From: G963676795 sp963677215
GTDB taxonomy: Bacteria; Desulfobacterota; Desulfuromonadia; Desulfuromonadales; Geopsychrobacteraceae
Direction: 5' to 3'
DNA: 64,000 nucleotides
Assembly (NCBI GenBank): GCA_963677215.1
Contig: OY781919.1
Coordinates: 2,108,001-2,172,000, forward strand
Of this stretch, positions 10,678 to 19,173 are shown in pieces (the stretch's first letter is position 1; each line of letters opens with the position of its first letter). Below the pieces are notes generated by a model, which was not told the origin of the DNA, did not search any database, and worked only from the letters and a program-made list of their open reading frames with translations. The translations under genes were made by a program, and so were the position numbers.

Positions 10678-10725
10678 ATTTATCCAGCCAGATTATGCAA
10701 GTCTGCATAATCTGGCTGGATAAAT
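10678..10725. promoter_or_regulatory. Perfect 22-bp inverted repeat, candidate activator site (UAS) or terminator
   Basis: Arms at 10678-10699 and 10704-10725 are exact reverse complements around a 4-base AGTC spacer. Each arm contains the 8-mer ATTATGCA or its complement. It lies 83 to 145 bases upstream of the sigma-54 promoter, the usual enhancer distance, and ends two bases from the stop of the activator gene. There is no U-run next to it on either strand, so I favour an enhancer site for the activator over a simple terminator, though it may do both. Confidence 0.6.
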
Positions 10726-10727
10726 CA

Positions 10728-12461
10728 TTACTGACCAAGGGAGTGTTTCTTCAGCTTGCGGGCTATGGTCGACTGGTTGACGCCGAGAGCGGCCGCCATG
10801 TCGGTCTGGTTGTGAAAACGGGTCAGGGCAGTTTCCAGCAGATGCTTCTCTACCCTGTCAAGCGTCTCCTGGAGGGTCGCTTCTTCGTCCAGTTCCGGGA
10901 TCTCAAGCGTATTCTGGGCCGAGTGAGCCTGAATCTGCGGTGGCAGATCGGAGAGGCCGATCGATTCGGTGTCGGACATGACGACCAGTCGTTCGCAGAT
11001 GTTCATCAGCTCGCGGACGTTGCCCGGGAATGGGTAGGCAGCCAGGCTGTCGAGGGCAGCCTTGGTCAGGCGTTTTCTGCTGCCGCTGCGGTTGCTGAAC
11101 TTCTCGATGTAATGATGAATCAGCGGAACGATGCAGTCCTGGCGCTCGCGGACGGCCGGCACCTGGATCGGAATGACGTTCAGCCGGTAATAGAGGTCGA
11201 GACGGAACTTGCCAAGCTTGACGAGTTGGTCCATGTCCTGGTGGGTGGCGGCCAGGACGCGGACGTTAACTTTGCGGCTGTTGGTGTCGCCGAGGCGGGT
11301 GATCTGACCGTCTTCGAGAAAGCGCAGCAGCTTGACCTGGGATGACAGTGGCAGTTCGGCGATCTCATCGAGAAACAGGGTGCCGCCGTCGGCTAGTTCG
11401 AAATGGCCCGGTTTTCTGTTGGTGGCACCGGTGAATGCGCCGCGTTCGTAGCCGAACAGTTCTGCCTCGATCAGCGATTCGGGGATTGCACCGCAGTTGA
11501 TCTTAATCAGCGGGTTGTTGCTGCGTGCCGAGTTCTTATGGATGATGTCGGCCAGCAATCCTTTGCCGACCCCTGATTCACCGAGAATCAGCACCGAAGA
11601 GTCGGCCTTGGCCACTCTTAAGGCCTGCTGCAGGGAACGGACCATGGCCGGGCTGCGGGCGATGATCTGCTGGGCCTCGAGCTCGCTCTTCTGCATCTCC
11701 AGGATCTGATCACGAAAGCCGTCGCGGATCGCCTCCTGTTTCTCCAGCTCCCGCTGCAGGCGATCGATTTCACTGATATCGCGCTCGCTGACGACGACCC
11801 GTACCAGTTTGCCCTGATCATCGAAAACCGGGGTTGCTATCGAGACCAGGGTGCGGCCGTCCTTCTTCTGCAGCAGGCTGGCCGGTTTATGGGTGATGCT
11901 GGCTTCCAGGGCGGCCGATCTGTCGATAAAGCCTGAGCTTAGCAGTTCGCGCATATTGCGGCCGACGATTTCACTGGCCGCCAGGTTGTGGATTTTCTCC
12001 GAGGCCGGATTCATGCGGATGACGTTGGCTTCCGCATCGCAGACGAAAAGGCCGTCGGAAGAAGAATCGATGATGGTGTCAAGTTCGCGAGACAGGGTGT
12101 TGAACGACGGGAGCCGGCGGGTCATGGTGTCGAGCTGGGAGCTGTCGACCAGAATACACAGCACACCCTGAATGCCTGCATCGGTCATGATCGGGTTGAC
12201 GCCGGCCAGGTATTCCCGACCGTTGATCTGGACCGCAGTTTCGCAGCACTCCTGCTCGGCACTCAAGACCTTCTGGATCTGAATCCAGAAGGCCGGAAAG
12301 TCTGACTCAATGGAGTTCTGCAGGTTGAGCTGAAGTTCCTTTTGAGCCTTGTGGCTGAGCTGGACTATGATGCCTGCCGGGTTGACGGCAATGATGTTGC
12401 GAGCAGTTGCGTCAAGCAGCGACTGTATGTCAAAGCGGATACTCATGCATGCAGTATGCAT
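10728..12461 (-). CDS. Sigma-54-dependent transcriptional activator with PAS domain
   Basis: Up to 577 residues. The N-terminal sensory part (about 1-125) is followed by a PAS domain (about 130-245: LDTIIDSSSDGLFVCDAEANVIRMN) and a short coiled linker. The AAA+ domain has Walker A GESGVGKG and the sigma-54-contact loop GAFTGA (in FGYERGAFTGATN). A Fis-type helix-turn-helix ends the protein (DMAAALGVNQSTIARKLKK). There is no receiver domain, so it probably responds to a small ligand. It lies directly upstream of the P5CDH operon on the same strand. I infer it is the proline-responsive activator of that operon. The start is uncertain: ATGs at 12461 and 12446 both lack a clear ribosome site. Confidence 0.9.
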   Translation of the reverse strand: MHTACMSIRFDIQSLLDATARNIIAVNPAGIIVQLSHKAQKELQLNLQNSIESDFPAFWIQIQKVLSAEQECCETAVQINGREYLAGVNPIMTDAGIQGVLCILVDSSQLDTMTRRLPSFNTLSRELDTIIDSSSDGLFVCDAEANVIRMNPASEKIHNLAASEIVGRNMRELLSSGFIDRSAALEASITHKPASLLQKKDGRTLVSIATPVFDDQGKLVRVVVSERDISEIDRLQRELEKQEAIRDGFRDQILEMQKSELEAQQIIARSPAMVRSLQQALRVAKADSSVLILGESGVGKGLLADIIHKNSARSNNPLIKINCGAIPESLIEAELFGYERGAFTGATNRKPGHFELADGGTLFLDEIAELPLSSQVKLLRFLEDGQITRLGDTNSRKVNVRVLAATHQDMDQLVKLGKFRLDLYYRLNVIPIQVPAVRERQDCIVPLIHHYIEKFSNRSGSRKRLTKAALDSLAAYPFPGNVRELMNICERLVVMSDTESIGLSDLPPQIQAHSAQNTLEIPELDEEATLQETLDRVEKHLLETALTRFHNQTDMAAALGVNQSTIARKLKKHSLGQ

Positions 12462-12495
12462 TGATGCATGAAATTATGCAATGTGGAATAATTGG

Positions 12496-12661
12496 CTAGT
12501 GTCCTGTGCGGTTAGTCCTTGCAGATAATTCTGTGCAATTTTTTTCGCTGTCGAGACGTGCTGACGCAGGCCTAGCCATAGCTAAGCCGATGAGGCACAA
12601 CATTAGGTAGCGGGCAAAAGGGCCAGAATTAACGGATGGAATTAACCGCGCGGGACACTAG
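12496..12661. mobile_element. MITE-like non-autonomous element with CTAG flanks
   Basis: A non-coding 158-bp unit (12500-12657) bounded by imperfect 15-bp terminal inverted repeats: TGTCCTGTGCGGTTA at the left and TAACCGCGCGGGACA at the right, two mismatches. It is flanked on both sides by CTAG (12496-12499 and 12658-12661), as expected for a 4-bp target duplication of the YTAR type used by some IS5-family elements. It encodes no protein. The family assignment is inference; the structure is seen directly. Confidence 0.65.
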
Positions 12662-13767
12662 TCGCCGAAGTTGAGGGATTCCCAGAATTCGGCGGCCTCT
12701 TTCCAGCGAAAAGCCTCATCCAGATCCTGAACCACACCAGTCCCTGTTGAATACATCACTCCCAGGCAGTACTGGGCTTTGGTGTGCCCCTGGTCCGCTG
12801 CGCGAGTCAGCCAGCGTTTCCCTTCGTTCGGATCGGCATCGACCCCCTTGCCGTTCAGGTACATGATACCAAGGTTGTATTGGGCATCGGCACTATCGGC
12901 CTTGGCCGCTTCGAGCCACCAGTGATAGGCCAGCTGCAGATCCTGATTGATGCCGATTCCCTTGGCAAACTGATGGCCAAGCAGGACCTGAGCTCGCTGA
13001 TGGCCACGAGTCGCCGCCTGTTTCAGGAGAACGACCGCCGTACTCGGGTCGCGTACCTCTTCACTTCCTAAGGAGAGCAGGCGACCCAGATGGTAGATGG
13101 CATCCAGATAGTTCTGCTCAGCGGCTTTCTGCAGCCATTTGCGAGCTTCGGTGTAGTTCTGCAGAACTCCGGTGCCGCGCGCGTACATCATCCCCAGATG
13201 GTACTGGGCTGTCGGGAGCCCCTGGTCGGCGGCCTGGCGGAGAAATTGCTTGGCCTTTGAATAGTTCTTTTTGACCCCTTTGCCGACCAAGTACATGTGG
13301 CCGAGAGTGAACTGGACCTTGGGATTCCCCTGATCAGCGGCCAGTCCCCACCAGCGGCGGGCTTCGATGAAATCCTTGGGAACCCCGTGCCCTTTGGCAT
13401 ACATCAGGCCAAGGTTGTACTGGGCATCGGAGAACTGTTGATCAGCGGCTTTGCGGAACCAGTGGAGTGCCTGATCGTAGTCGAGTTCTACGCCGCGCCC
13501 TTTGATGTAGGCCTGCCCCAGCATGTTCTGGGCCCGGGCATAACCCATCTCTGCTGCCTGCCGATAGTACTTGGCTGCTTCCTCGGGGTTGATGGCAGTT
13601 CCCTTGCCGGTATCGTACATCCGCCCCAGCATGAAGATCGCCTGCGGATATTTATGCTGGGCGGAAAGGCGGAACCAGCGCATAGCTTCCGTATAAGAGC
13701 GTTCAACACCCTTGCCCTGGAACAGGTTCATTCCTACGTGGTAGTGTGAGCGGGCCATATCGGTCAT
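12658..13767 (-). CDS. Sel1-repeat (TPR-like) protein
   Basis: 369 residues made almost wholly of 36-residue Sel1-like repeats, about nine or ten, with the recurring pattern AQYNLGxMYxxGxGVxxDxxEAxxWxxxAAdQG. There is no signal peptide or membrane segment, so it is probably cytoplasmic. Sel1 proteins act as interaction scaffolds; partners are unknown. The stop codon (TAG, complement at 12658-12660) is formed by the CTAG next to the MITE-like element, so the element may have clipped the last residues (ends in SLNFGD). It is divergent from cheV. Confidence 0.88.
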   Translation of the reverse strand: MTDMARSHYHVGMNLFQGKGVERSYTEAMRWFRLSAQHKYPQAIFMLGRMYDTGKGTAINPEEAAKYYRQAAEMGYARAQNMLGQAYIKGRGVELDYDQALHWFRKAADQQFSDAQYNLGLMYAKGHGVPKDFIEARRWWGLAADQGNPKVQFTLGHMYLVGKGVKKNYSKAKQFLRQAADQGLPTAQYHLGMMYARGTGVLQNYTEARKWLQKAAEQNYLDAIYHLGRLLSLGSEEVRDPSTAVVLLKQAATRGHQRAQVLLGHQFAKGIGINQDLQLAYHWWLEAAKADSADAQYNLGIMYLNGKGVDADPNEGKRWLTRAADQGHTKAQYCLGVMYSTGTGVVQDLDEAFRWKEAAEFWESLNFGD

Positions 13768-13872
13768 AGGTCATATATCCTGTATGTAAAATTTGTGCTT
13801 GTTGGGTTGCCTCGAATGATACACCAAATATATCTATTGAAAAAGACGGTATATAACCGAAGCGATATCCTG

Positions 13873-13901
13873 TTGACATAATGGTATTAAAATGTTCAAA
13901 T
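13873..13901 (+). promoter_or_regulatory. Possible sigma-70 promoter of cheV
   Basis: TTGACA at 13873-13878 is a perfect -35 box; 17 bases later TCAAAT (13896-13901) is a weak -10. It lies 34 bases upstream of the chosen cheV start and overlaps nothing else. Confidence 0.4.
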
Positions 13902-13934
13902 TATGGCTTGTTAAATTTTTTTTACGGGGGTTCT

Positions 13935-14909
13935 ATGAGCGATCAGCAGAAGCAGGAGATCCTGCTTGAAACCGGGACCAATGAGATGGAGATCATCGAG
14001 TTCTATCTTAACTCCCAGTCTTTCGGCATCAATGTCCAGAAACTTAAAGAGATCATTCCTTACGACGAAGAAGCCGTTACGATCGTCCCCGGCAGCTCGG
14101 CCGGCATGTTGGGAACTCTCTTGCTGCGCGGTAATACCATTCCTCTTGTCGACCTGAAGACCAGCCTTTCCCAGCGAACAGTCGCAGCAGACAAGGACGT
14201 TCGTCATGTTGTGCTGGTCTGTGAATTCAATAACCGGATCAACGGTTTCAAGGTTGACGGTGTGAACCAGATTCACCGGGTTTCATGGAAGAATGTCCAG
14301 CCGATGGCCACCTTCATCGATCAGTACCGGCCGCGTTTTACCGGCAGTCTGAATATCGAAGGGCGGGAGATCCTGATTGTCGACCTGGAGCATATCGTCT
14401 CAGAGTACGATCCGGAGTCTGCCCTCGATTATGAAGCCGATCTGCATCGCGACGAAATGGCCGAAACGGTTCCTCAGACCCGGGAAAAAATGAAACTGAT
14501 GTTGGCGGAAGATTCTTCGCTGATCCGGGCCGGGATTGAAAAGGTGCTGCGCTCGGCCAGCTTCGGAGGGCTGAAGGTCTTTGTTGACGGTCAGGACTGT
14601 TACGATGAAATCCTCAAGATCCGTCAGAAGGTCGCTGGTGGCGAAGCACTGAGCGATCACCTTCACCTGCTGATTACCGATATCGAAATGCCCAAGCTCG
14701 ACGGCCTGACCCTGTGCCGCATGATCAAGGAAGACCCGCTGCTTAAAGATCTCAAGGTCGTCCTGTTCTCGTCGCTGATCAACGAACAGATGGCGGTCAA
14801 ATGTGATTCCGTCCATGCTGATGGGTATGCGACCAAGCCGCAGATTCCTTACCTGGTTGAGATGATGGATAGGATCCTGGGTCTTGCCGCTGCCGAAGAA
14901 CCGGTATAG
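13935..14909 (+). CDS. cheV: Chemotaxis protein CheV (CheW-REC fusion)
   Basis: 324 residues: a CheW domain (about 15-165, with FGINVQKLKEIIPYD and GNTIPLVDLKT) joined to a receiver domain (about 185-315) whose phospho-acceptor Asp sits in LLITDIEMPKLDG. CheV couples receptors to CheA and its receiver, phosphorylated by CheA, aids adaptation. The ATG at 13935 is chosen because GGGGG lies 6 bases before it; an upstream in-frame ATG at 13881 has no ribosome site. It is a single-gene unit ending at the terminator at 15006. Confidence 0.93.
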   Translation: MSDQQKQEILLETGTNEMEIIEFYLNSQSFGINVQKLKEIIPYDEEAVTIVPGSSAGMLGTLLLRGNTIPLVDLKTSLSQRTVAADKDVRHVVLVCEFNNRINGFKVDGVNQIHRVSWKNVQPMATFIDQYRPRFTGSLNIEGREILIVDLEHIVSEYDPESALDYEADLHRDEMAETVPQTREKMKLMLAEDSSLIRAGIEKVLRSASFGGLKVFVDGQDCYDEILKIRQKVAGGEALSDHLHLLITDIEMPKLDGLTLCRMIKEDPLLKDLKVVLFSSLINEQMAVKCDSVHADGYATKPQIPYLVEMMDRILGLAAAEEPV

Positions 14910-15005
14910 AAGACATTTTGGGGCATGTTGAGAACCCTTGCAGGATTGAATTTCCCGAAGTTTTGAAGACGGTTTTGACTTGAGTTAAGGCACCTTTTAA
15001 AGCAG

Positions 15006-15040
15006 AACAGCCGCCGGAAGTGTTCCGTCGGCTGTTTTTA
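15006..15040 (+). terminator. Rho-independent terminator after cheV
   Basis: A 13-bp stem with one mismatch, AACAGCCGCCGGA (15006-15018) and TCCGTCGGCTGTT (15024-15036), with a 5-base loop and a short T-run. Confidence 0.8.
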
Positions 15041-15154
15041 CTGGTTGAAGATCGATGTTTGAGCAGTTTGATGACGGCGGCGACATTAAGGCTCAGTTGT
15101 CACTGTGCCTGCTTCATATGGCCGTCAATGCTTCGATAGAACCTCCGCTTCCGC

Positions 15155-16231
15155 CTATTTGGATGAAGTTTCTATCTGATCAAGAAGTTCGTGTAACGCT
15201 AAAGCATCTTCAAAGCTTGGCGCATATCGTGTGCCCATTTGAATGTCGTCTGCGACAAGGGCGTAGATGCCTGCTACATTGCACGCGATCACACCCTCTG
15301 GACGTCCTTCATAAAACTCTGCGGGTGGAGTCAAAGTTTTCATTTCTTCATCGCCCTGGGCTCCTTTGACGGTCATCTTGGCAAATTGACCATGGCCGAT
15401 ATCTCCTGTGATTTGAATATCACCATCGGTACCGTTAATTTCCCAAAGCAGGTTTGTTCCTTTAAACATGCCGCCACGGTAATGTGCAGAAAATGCTGCA
15501 CCGCTTTTCAGTAAGCCCTGAACCATAATCTGATCGAAGTCGGAACGAGTTATTTCTTCACCCGTTTCGCTGATACGTACGGTACCACGACGCCGAACGA
15601 GTTTTCCTGTAACGTCGCCGAAATCGCCCAGGACCTCTTTGATACCTGCCAGCGTGTGGGCAAAGGGGATTTCAAACATGGTGGCGCCTTTGTTTTTATC
15701 GTATAGATAAGCGAGTTCTTCAATGGTTTCTGCGCCCCAGTTCCCTCCGGAACCGATCAGTGTAGTCGATAGCACTTCACCAATGAAACCATCAGCAATC
15801 AGTTTTTGCAGATACAATATTTCTGGTGCTGTACGCATCTGTGTACTGCATGTGGCGACAACGCCTTGTTCTTTAGCCAAAGCTGTCAGTTGCCGTGCTT
15901 CTTCTACACCATTTCCCAGTGGCCATTCAGAGTGGACATGCTTCCCTGCTTCAAGGGCAGCGGTAATCAATTCATAGTGGTATGGTACCTTGACTGTTAC
16001 TACAACCAGATCAATATCGTCTGACTGCACGAGATCCTGCGGGGTAGCAAAGGCACGTTTTAGTCCCAACGCTTGAGCTGTTCTTTGGCCACTCTCAGGG
16101 GTAGAATTTGCCACTCCAACCACCTCGAATTTGTCCTGCAGACATTGTAGGGCTGGGATGTGTGCTGTCGCAGCCCAGTGGCTGTCCGGGTTCAGTCCAA
16201 TAAAGCCAATGCGGATAATTTCATTGCCCAT
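15155..16231 (-). CDS. Gfo/Idh/MocA-family oxidoreductase
   Basis: 358 residues. An N-terminal Rossmann domain (IRIGFIGLNPDSHWAATAHIPAL) is followed by the family's substrate-binding beta-sheet domain; the EKP-like motif appears as HVHSEWPLG. These enzymes are NAD(P)-dependent dehydrogenases or oxidoreductases of sugars and cyclitols; closer resemblance appears to be to Gal80p/galactose dehydrogenase-like members, but the substrate cannot be set. It is followed, on the same strand upstream, by a zinc alcohol dehydrogenase 62 bases away, so the two may share a transcript. Base composition is visibly AT-richer than neighbouring blocks, hinting at acquisition by transfer. Confidence 0.85.
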   Translation of the reverse strand: MGNEIIRIGFIGLNPDSHWAATAHIPALQCLQDKFEVVGVANSTPESGQRTAQALGLKRAFATPQDLVQSDDIDLVVVTVKVPYHYELITAALEAGKHVHSEWPLGNGVEEARQLTALAKEQGVVATCSTQMRTAPEILYLQKLIADGFIGEVLSTTLIGSGGNWGAETIEELAYLYDKNKGATMFEIPFAHTLAGIKEVLGDFGDVTGKLVRRRGTVRISETGEEITRSDFDQIMVQGLLKSGAAFSAHYRGGMFKGTNLLWEINGTDGDIQITGDIGHGQFAKMTVKGAQGDEEMKTLTPPAEFYEGRPEGVIACNVAGIYALVADDIQMGTRYAPSFEDALALHELLDQIETSSK

Positions 16232-16293
16232 TTTAAGCTCCTTTCATGTCATGCTTTTATGGTTCAGATGTAACCTATTGTGCTCTTAAATCA

Positions 16294-17349
16294 TTACGCA
16301 GCATCGTTTTCTAATTTTGACATATCCATCACGAAGCGATGTGCTACATCCCCTTTGGCTAAATGAGCAAAGGCATCATTAACCTCATCAGGGCGAATTA
16401 TCTGACATTCCGGATGAATATTATGTTGCGCGCAAAAGTCTAGAACCTCTTGCGTTTCCTTAATTCCGCCAATTAGAGATCCTGCAATGCGGCGACGTCC
16501 CATGATCAATGGCGCCGTAATAGGCTCTTCCATCGGCCCAATTTGACCAACAAGTACCAGAGACCCATCAATATCCAATAATGGTGTATAGGGGTTAAAA
16601 TTATGCTTTACAGGGACTGTATCCAAAATGAGATCAAATGAGGAGGCCGCATTTTTCATGGCCTGCTCATCTTTGGAAACCAAGACACCATTCGCGCCAA
16701 TTGTCTTTGCGTCGTCTTCCTTAGCGTTGGAACGGCTGATTACTGTAACTTCAGCGCCCATAGCGACAGCGAGTTTCACAGCCATGTGGCCAAGGCCACC
16801 CAGGCCGATAACGCCGACACGGGTACCTTCCGTTACGCCCCACGTCCGAAGCGGGGAATATGTTGTGATCCCTGCACATAGGATAGGAGCGGTTCTTTTG
16901 AGATCTAATGCATCAGGAACACTGAGAACAAATTCCTCACGGACGACAATATGTTTGGCGTAGCCCCCTTGTGTAATCTCGCCCGAGATTCGGTCCGGCG
17001 CACCGTATGTCGGCGTCATGCCGTTACGGCAAAATTGCTCTTCGTTTTGCTCGCACTGGTCACATTCTTGGCAGCTGTCAACCATACAGCCGACAGCGAC
17101 ATTGTCTCCGACTTTATATTTTTTAACCTCAGGGCCTACGTCTAGTACACGGCCAACAATTTCATGGCCAGGGACGAGGGGATATGGCTGTGGTCCCCAA
17201 TCGCCATTGACGGTGTGAAGGTCAGAATGGCAAACGCCAGAATATAAAATCTCAATAGCAACATCATTTGGACGAAGACCTCTGATTTCAAAATGATATG
17301 GTACCATATGTGCGTCAGTTGAATGGGCCGCGTAACCGATGGTTTTCAT
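16294..17349 (-). CDS. Zinc-dependent NAD(P) alcohol/aldehyde dehydrogenase (YahK/CAD type)
   Basis: 351 residues, MDR superfamily. Catalytic zinc ligands are in SGVCHSDLH, PGHEIVG and LCAGITTYSPL. The structural zinc site is complete (CQECDQCEQNEEQFC). The nucleotide-binding motif is GLGGLGHMAVKLA. The pattern matches YahK-like NADPH-dependent aldehyde reductases and cinnamyl-alcohol dehydrogenases with broad substrate range. It forms a probable two-gene unit with the Gfo/Idh/MocA gene and is divergent from a second, related dehydrogenase. Confidence 0.9.
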   Translation of the reverse strand: MKTIGYAAHSTDAHMVPYHFEIRGLRPNDVAIEILYSGVCHSDLHTVNGDWGPQPYPLVPGHEIVGRVLDVGPEVKKYKVGDNVAVGCMVDSCQECDQCEQNEEQFCRNGMTPTYGAPDRISGEITQGGYAKHIVVREEFVLSVPDALDLKRTAPILCAGITTYSPLRTWGVTEGTRVGVIGLGGLGHMAVKLAVAMGAEVTVISRSNAKEDDAKTIGANGVLVSKDEQAMKNAASSFDLILDTVPVKHNFNPYTPLLDIDGSLVLVGQIGPMEEPITAPLIMGRRRIAGSLIGGIKETQEVLDFCAQHNIHPECQIIRPDEVNDAFAHLAKGDVAHRFVMDMSKLENDAA

Positions 17350-17751
17350 GTCTTTCTCCTTAAGTTTAAGAAACTAAGATCATTTTCCTGTTTTATCAAG
17401 CTTAATATAACCTTTTTTGTCATGATTGCGCTTGCCAAATTCCATCTGTTTTTTGCCTATTTCTGTAGGAACCCTTGGAATGCGTGCCTCTATAGAAAAA
17501 TATTGCAAGAGCTTTGGTAGTAAAGATTTCGCGGTGCTGGATTGTGATCAGTATGACGAACGTCCGAGGTTGTTGACACCTGTCATCTGCGAACCGGCTC
17601 GGATTCGCAATTACGTGGCGACATGAGGTATAATGAAAAAAATCGGACACCTCCTTGAGTCCCGTAGGTTAACAAATTAGTAGGTAAGGGACCCTCACGG
17701 CGTTGCCGGAGGATGTTTTACAAACTAAACCTGTAACAGCTGGAGGCTGAA
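17350..17751. other. Intergenic region between divergent alcohol dehydrogenase genes
   Basis: 402 bases, AT-rich, presumably holding both divergent promoters. Short frames within it show no ribosome site or family likeness. GGAGG at 17741-17745 serves the downstream gene. I see no clear operator. Confidence 0.5.
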
Positions 17752-18930
17752 ATGGAAGGCAGGGACAACGAACTGTCAAGAAGGAAATTTATCCAAAAGA
17801 CTGCAGTCGTTGGTGGCGGCATTATCCTTGCCAAACCAGCCCAGCTTTTTGCGAATATCTATCATGAACGAGGTGCTCAAGTAAACATCAAGGCTAGAGG
17901 TTATGCTGCAGTAGATACATCTGGGAAATTGAAGTCCTGGGAGTTTGAGCGTCGCCCGGTTGGAGACGACGACGTTCTGATTGACATCAAATATGCCAGT
18001 ATTTGTCATTCCGATATCCATCAGATGAAAGGACATTGGGGACCGCAACAATATCCCCAGGTGCCTGGTCATGAAATTGTCGGCATCGTTACGGCGGTAG
18101 GAAAAAGTGTAACAAAATTCAAGATCGGTGACCGGGCTGGAGTCGGTTGTATGGTGGATAGTAATCCTGAATGTGACAGCTTCAAGCAACACGAAGAACA
18201 GTATTGTCCAGAAACAGTATTCACCTATGGTTATCCGGAAGAGAGTTCACCGACCGGAATCTCTCAGGGTGGGTACTCAACTAATATTGTGGTAAAAGAG
18301 CACTTCGCAGTTCACATTCCTGACCATATCAGTTTTCAGCAAGCGGCCCCCTTACTATGTGCCGGAATCACCACTTATTCTCCGTTGATGAAATTTGACC
18401 TTCATAGAGGAGATAAAGTCGGTGTCGCTGGAATCGGAGGGCTGGGGCACATGGCCATAAAGCTTGCTGTGTCCAAAGGAGCAGACGTTTACGCCTTTAC
18501 TACTTCCCCTGGCAAGGTCAATGATATTCTTGCTTTTGGAGCTAAAGAGGCAATCGTCGTTGATAGCATCAATGCCTTGTCACGCTATAAAGGGACCCTG
18601 GACTACATGATAAGTACCATTCCATATCAATACGACGTTGCTGCCTACGCTTCAGTTGTCAAACCTTATGGAACTTATACCCAGGTGGGCATGCCCGAGA
18701 AATTTGAATTGACACTGAGTGCAATCGGTTTTTCTGCCAGCAGGGTAAATTTTAATGCCTCTTTAATTGGTGGTATGAAGGAAACCCAAGATGTTGTCAA
18801 TTATTGTGCGGACAACAATATTCTGCCCAAGATACAGATCATTAAGGCCGAACAAATAAATGAAGCCTGGGAAAAGGTTGTTAATAAAGAGGCTCGTTAC
18901 AGATACGTGATCGATGCCGCGACATTTTAG
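17752..18930 (+). CDS. Zinc alcohol dehydrogenase-like protein with Tat-type signal
   Basis: 392 residues. The first ~35 hold a twin-arginine signal (SRRKFIQKTAVVGGG, then a hydrophobic run to AKPAQLFA). The rest is a YahK-like MDR dehydrogenase similar to the product of the divergent gene at 16294-17349. Catalytic zinc ligands are present (ASICHSDIH, PGHEIVG, LLCAGITTY) and the nucleotide motif GIGGLGHMAIKLA is intact. The structural zinc site is damaged: two of four Cys are replaced (N-x2-C-x2-F-x7-C). A Tat-exported NAD(P)-type dehydrogenase is unusual, since the periplasm lacks a free NAD(P) pool; a folded protein could be exported with its cofactor, as for glucose-fructose oxidoreductase. 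GGAGG precedes the ATG. Confidence 0.82.
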   Translation: MEGRDNELSRRKFIQKTAVVGGGIILAKPAQLFANIYHERGAQVNIKARGYAAVDTSGKLKSWEFERRPVGDDDVLIDIKYASICHSDIHQMKGHWGPQQYPQVPGHEIVGIVTAVGKSVTKFKIGDRAGVGCMVDSNPECDSFKQHEEQYCPETVFTYGYPEESSPTGISQGGYSTNIVVKEHFAVHIPDHISFQQAAPLLCAGITTYSPLMKFDLHRGDKVGVAGIGGLGHMAIKLAVSKGADVYAFTTSPGKVNDILAFGAKEAIVVDSINALSRYKGTLDYMISTIPYQYDVAAYASVVKPYGTYTQVGMPEKFELTLSAIGFSASRVNFNASLIGGMKETQDVVNYCADNNILPKIQIIKAEQINEAWEKVVNKEARYRYVIDAATF

Positions 18931-18946
18931 TAGTGTTTTTCGCTGA

Positions 18947-19000
18947 TCCGGCCCTAGGGGAATTCTTGGCAGAATTGAAGAAATCCCTTCTAGGGCCGGA
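18947..19000. terminator. Long inverted repeat downstream of the Tat-signal dehydrogenase
   Basis: TCCGGCCCTAGGGG near 18947-18960 pairs with CCCTTCTAGGGCCGGA near 18985-19000, with a two-base bulge and a loop of about 24 bases. It lies between convergent genes and may end transcription, although no long T-run follows. Confidence 0.45.
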
Positions 19001-19173
19001 AACAGTTTGTTGAAAAGGTTGAATCTGTTGACTAGATTTCTGGAACATATTGGGGGGATGAAACTATTCTTGCTGGTTGAATAACTCCGGATATGTTGTT
19101 TTGCCCAGATGTGCGGATACTTGGGCACCTACGTTTAAAGGCATGGAATTTTCATGAGGCTTAAGCCGGTTGC

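Noticed and set aside
15055..15369. 104-residue plus-strand frame after the cheV terminator
   Set aside because: Mostly antisense to the Gfo/Idh/MocA gene, with no ribosome site or domain.
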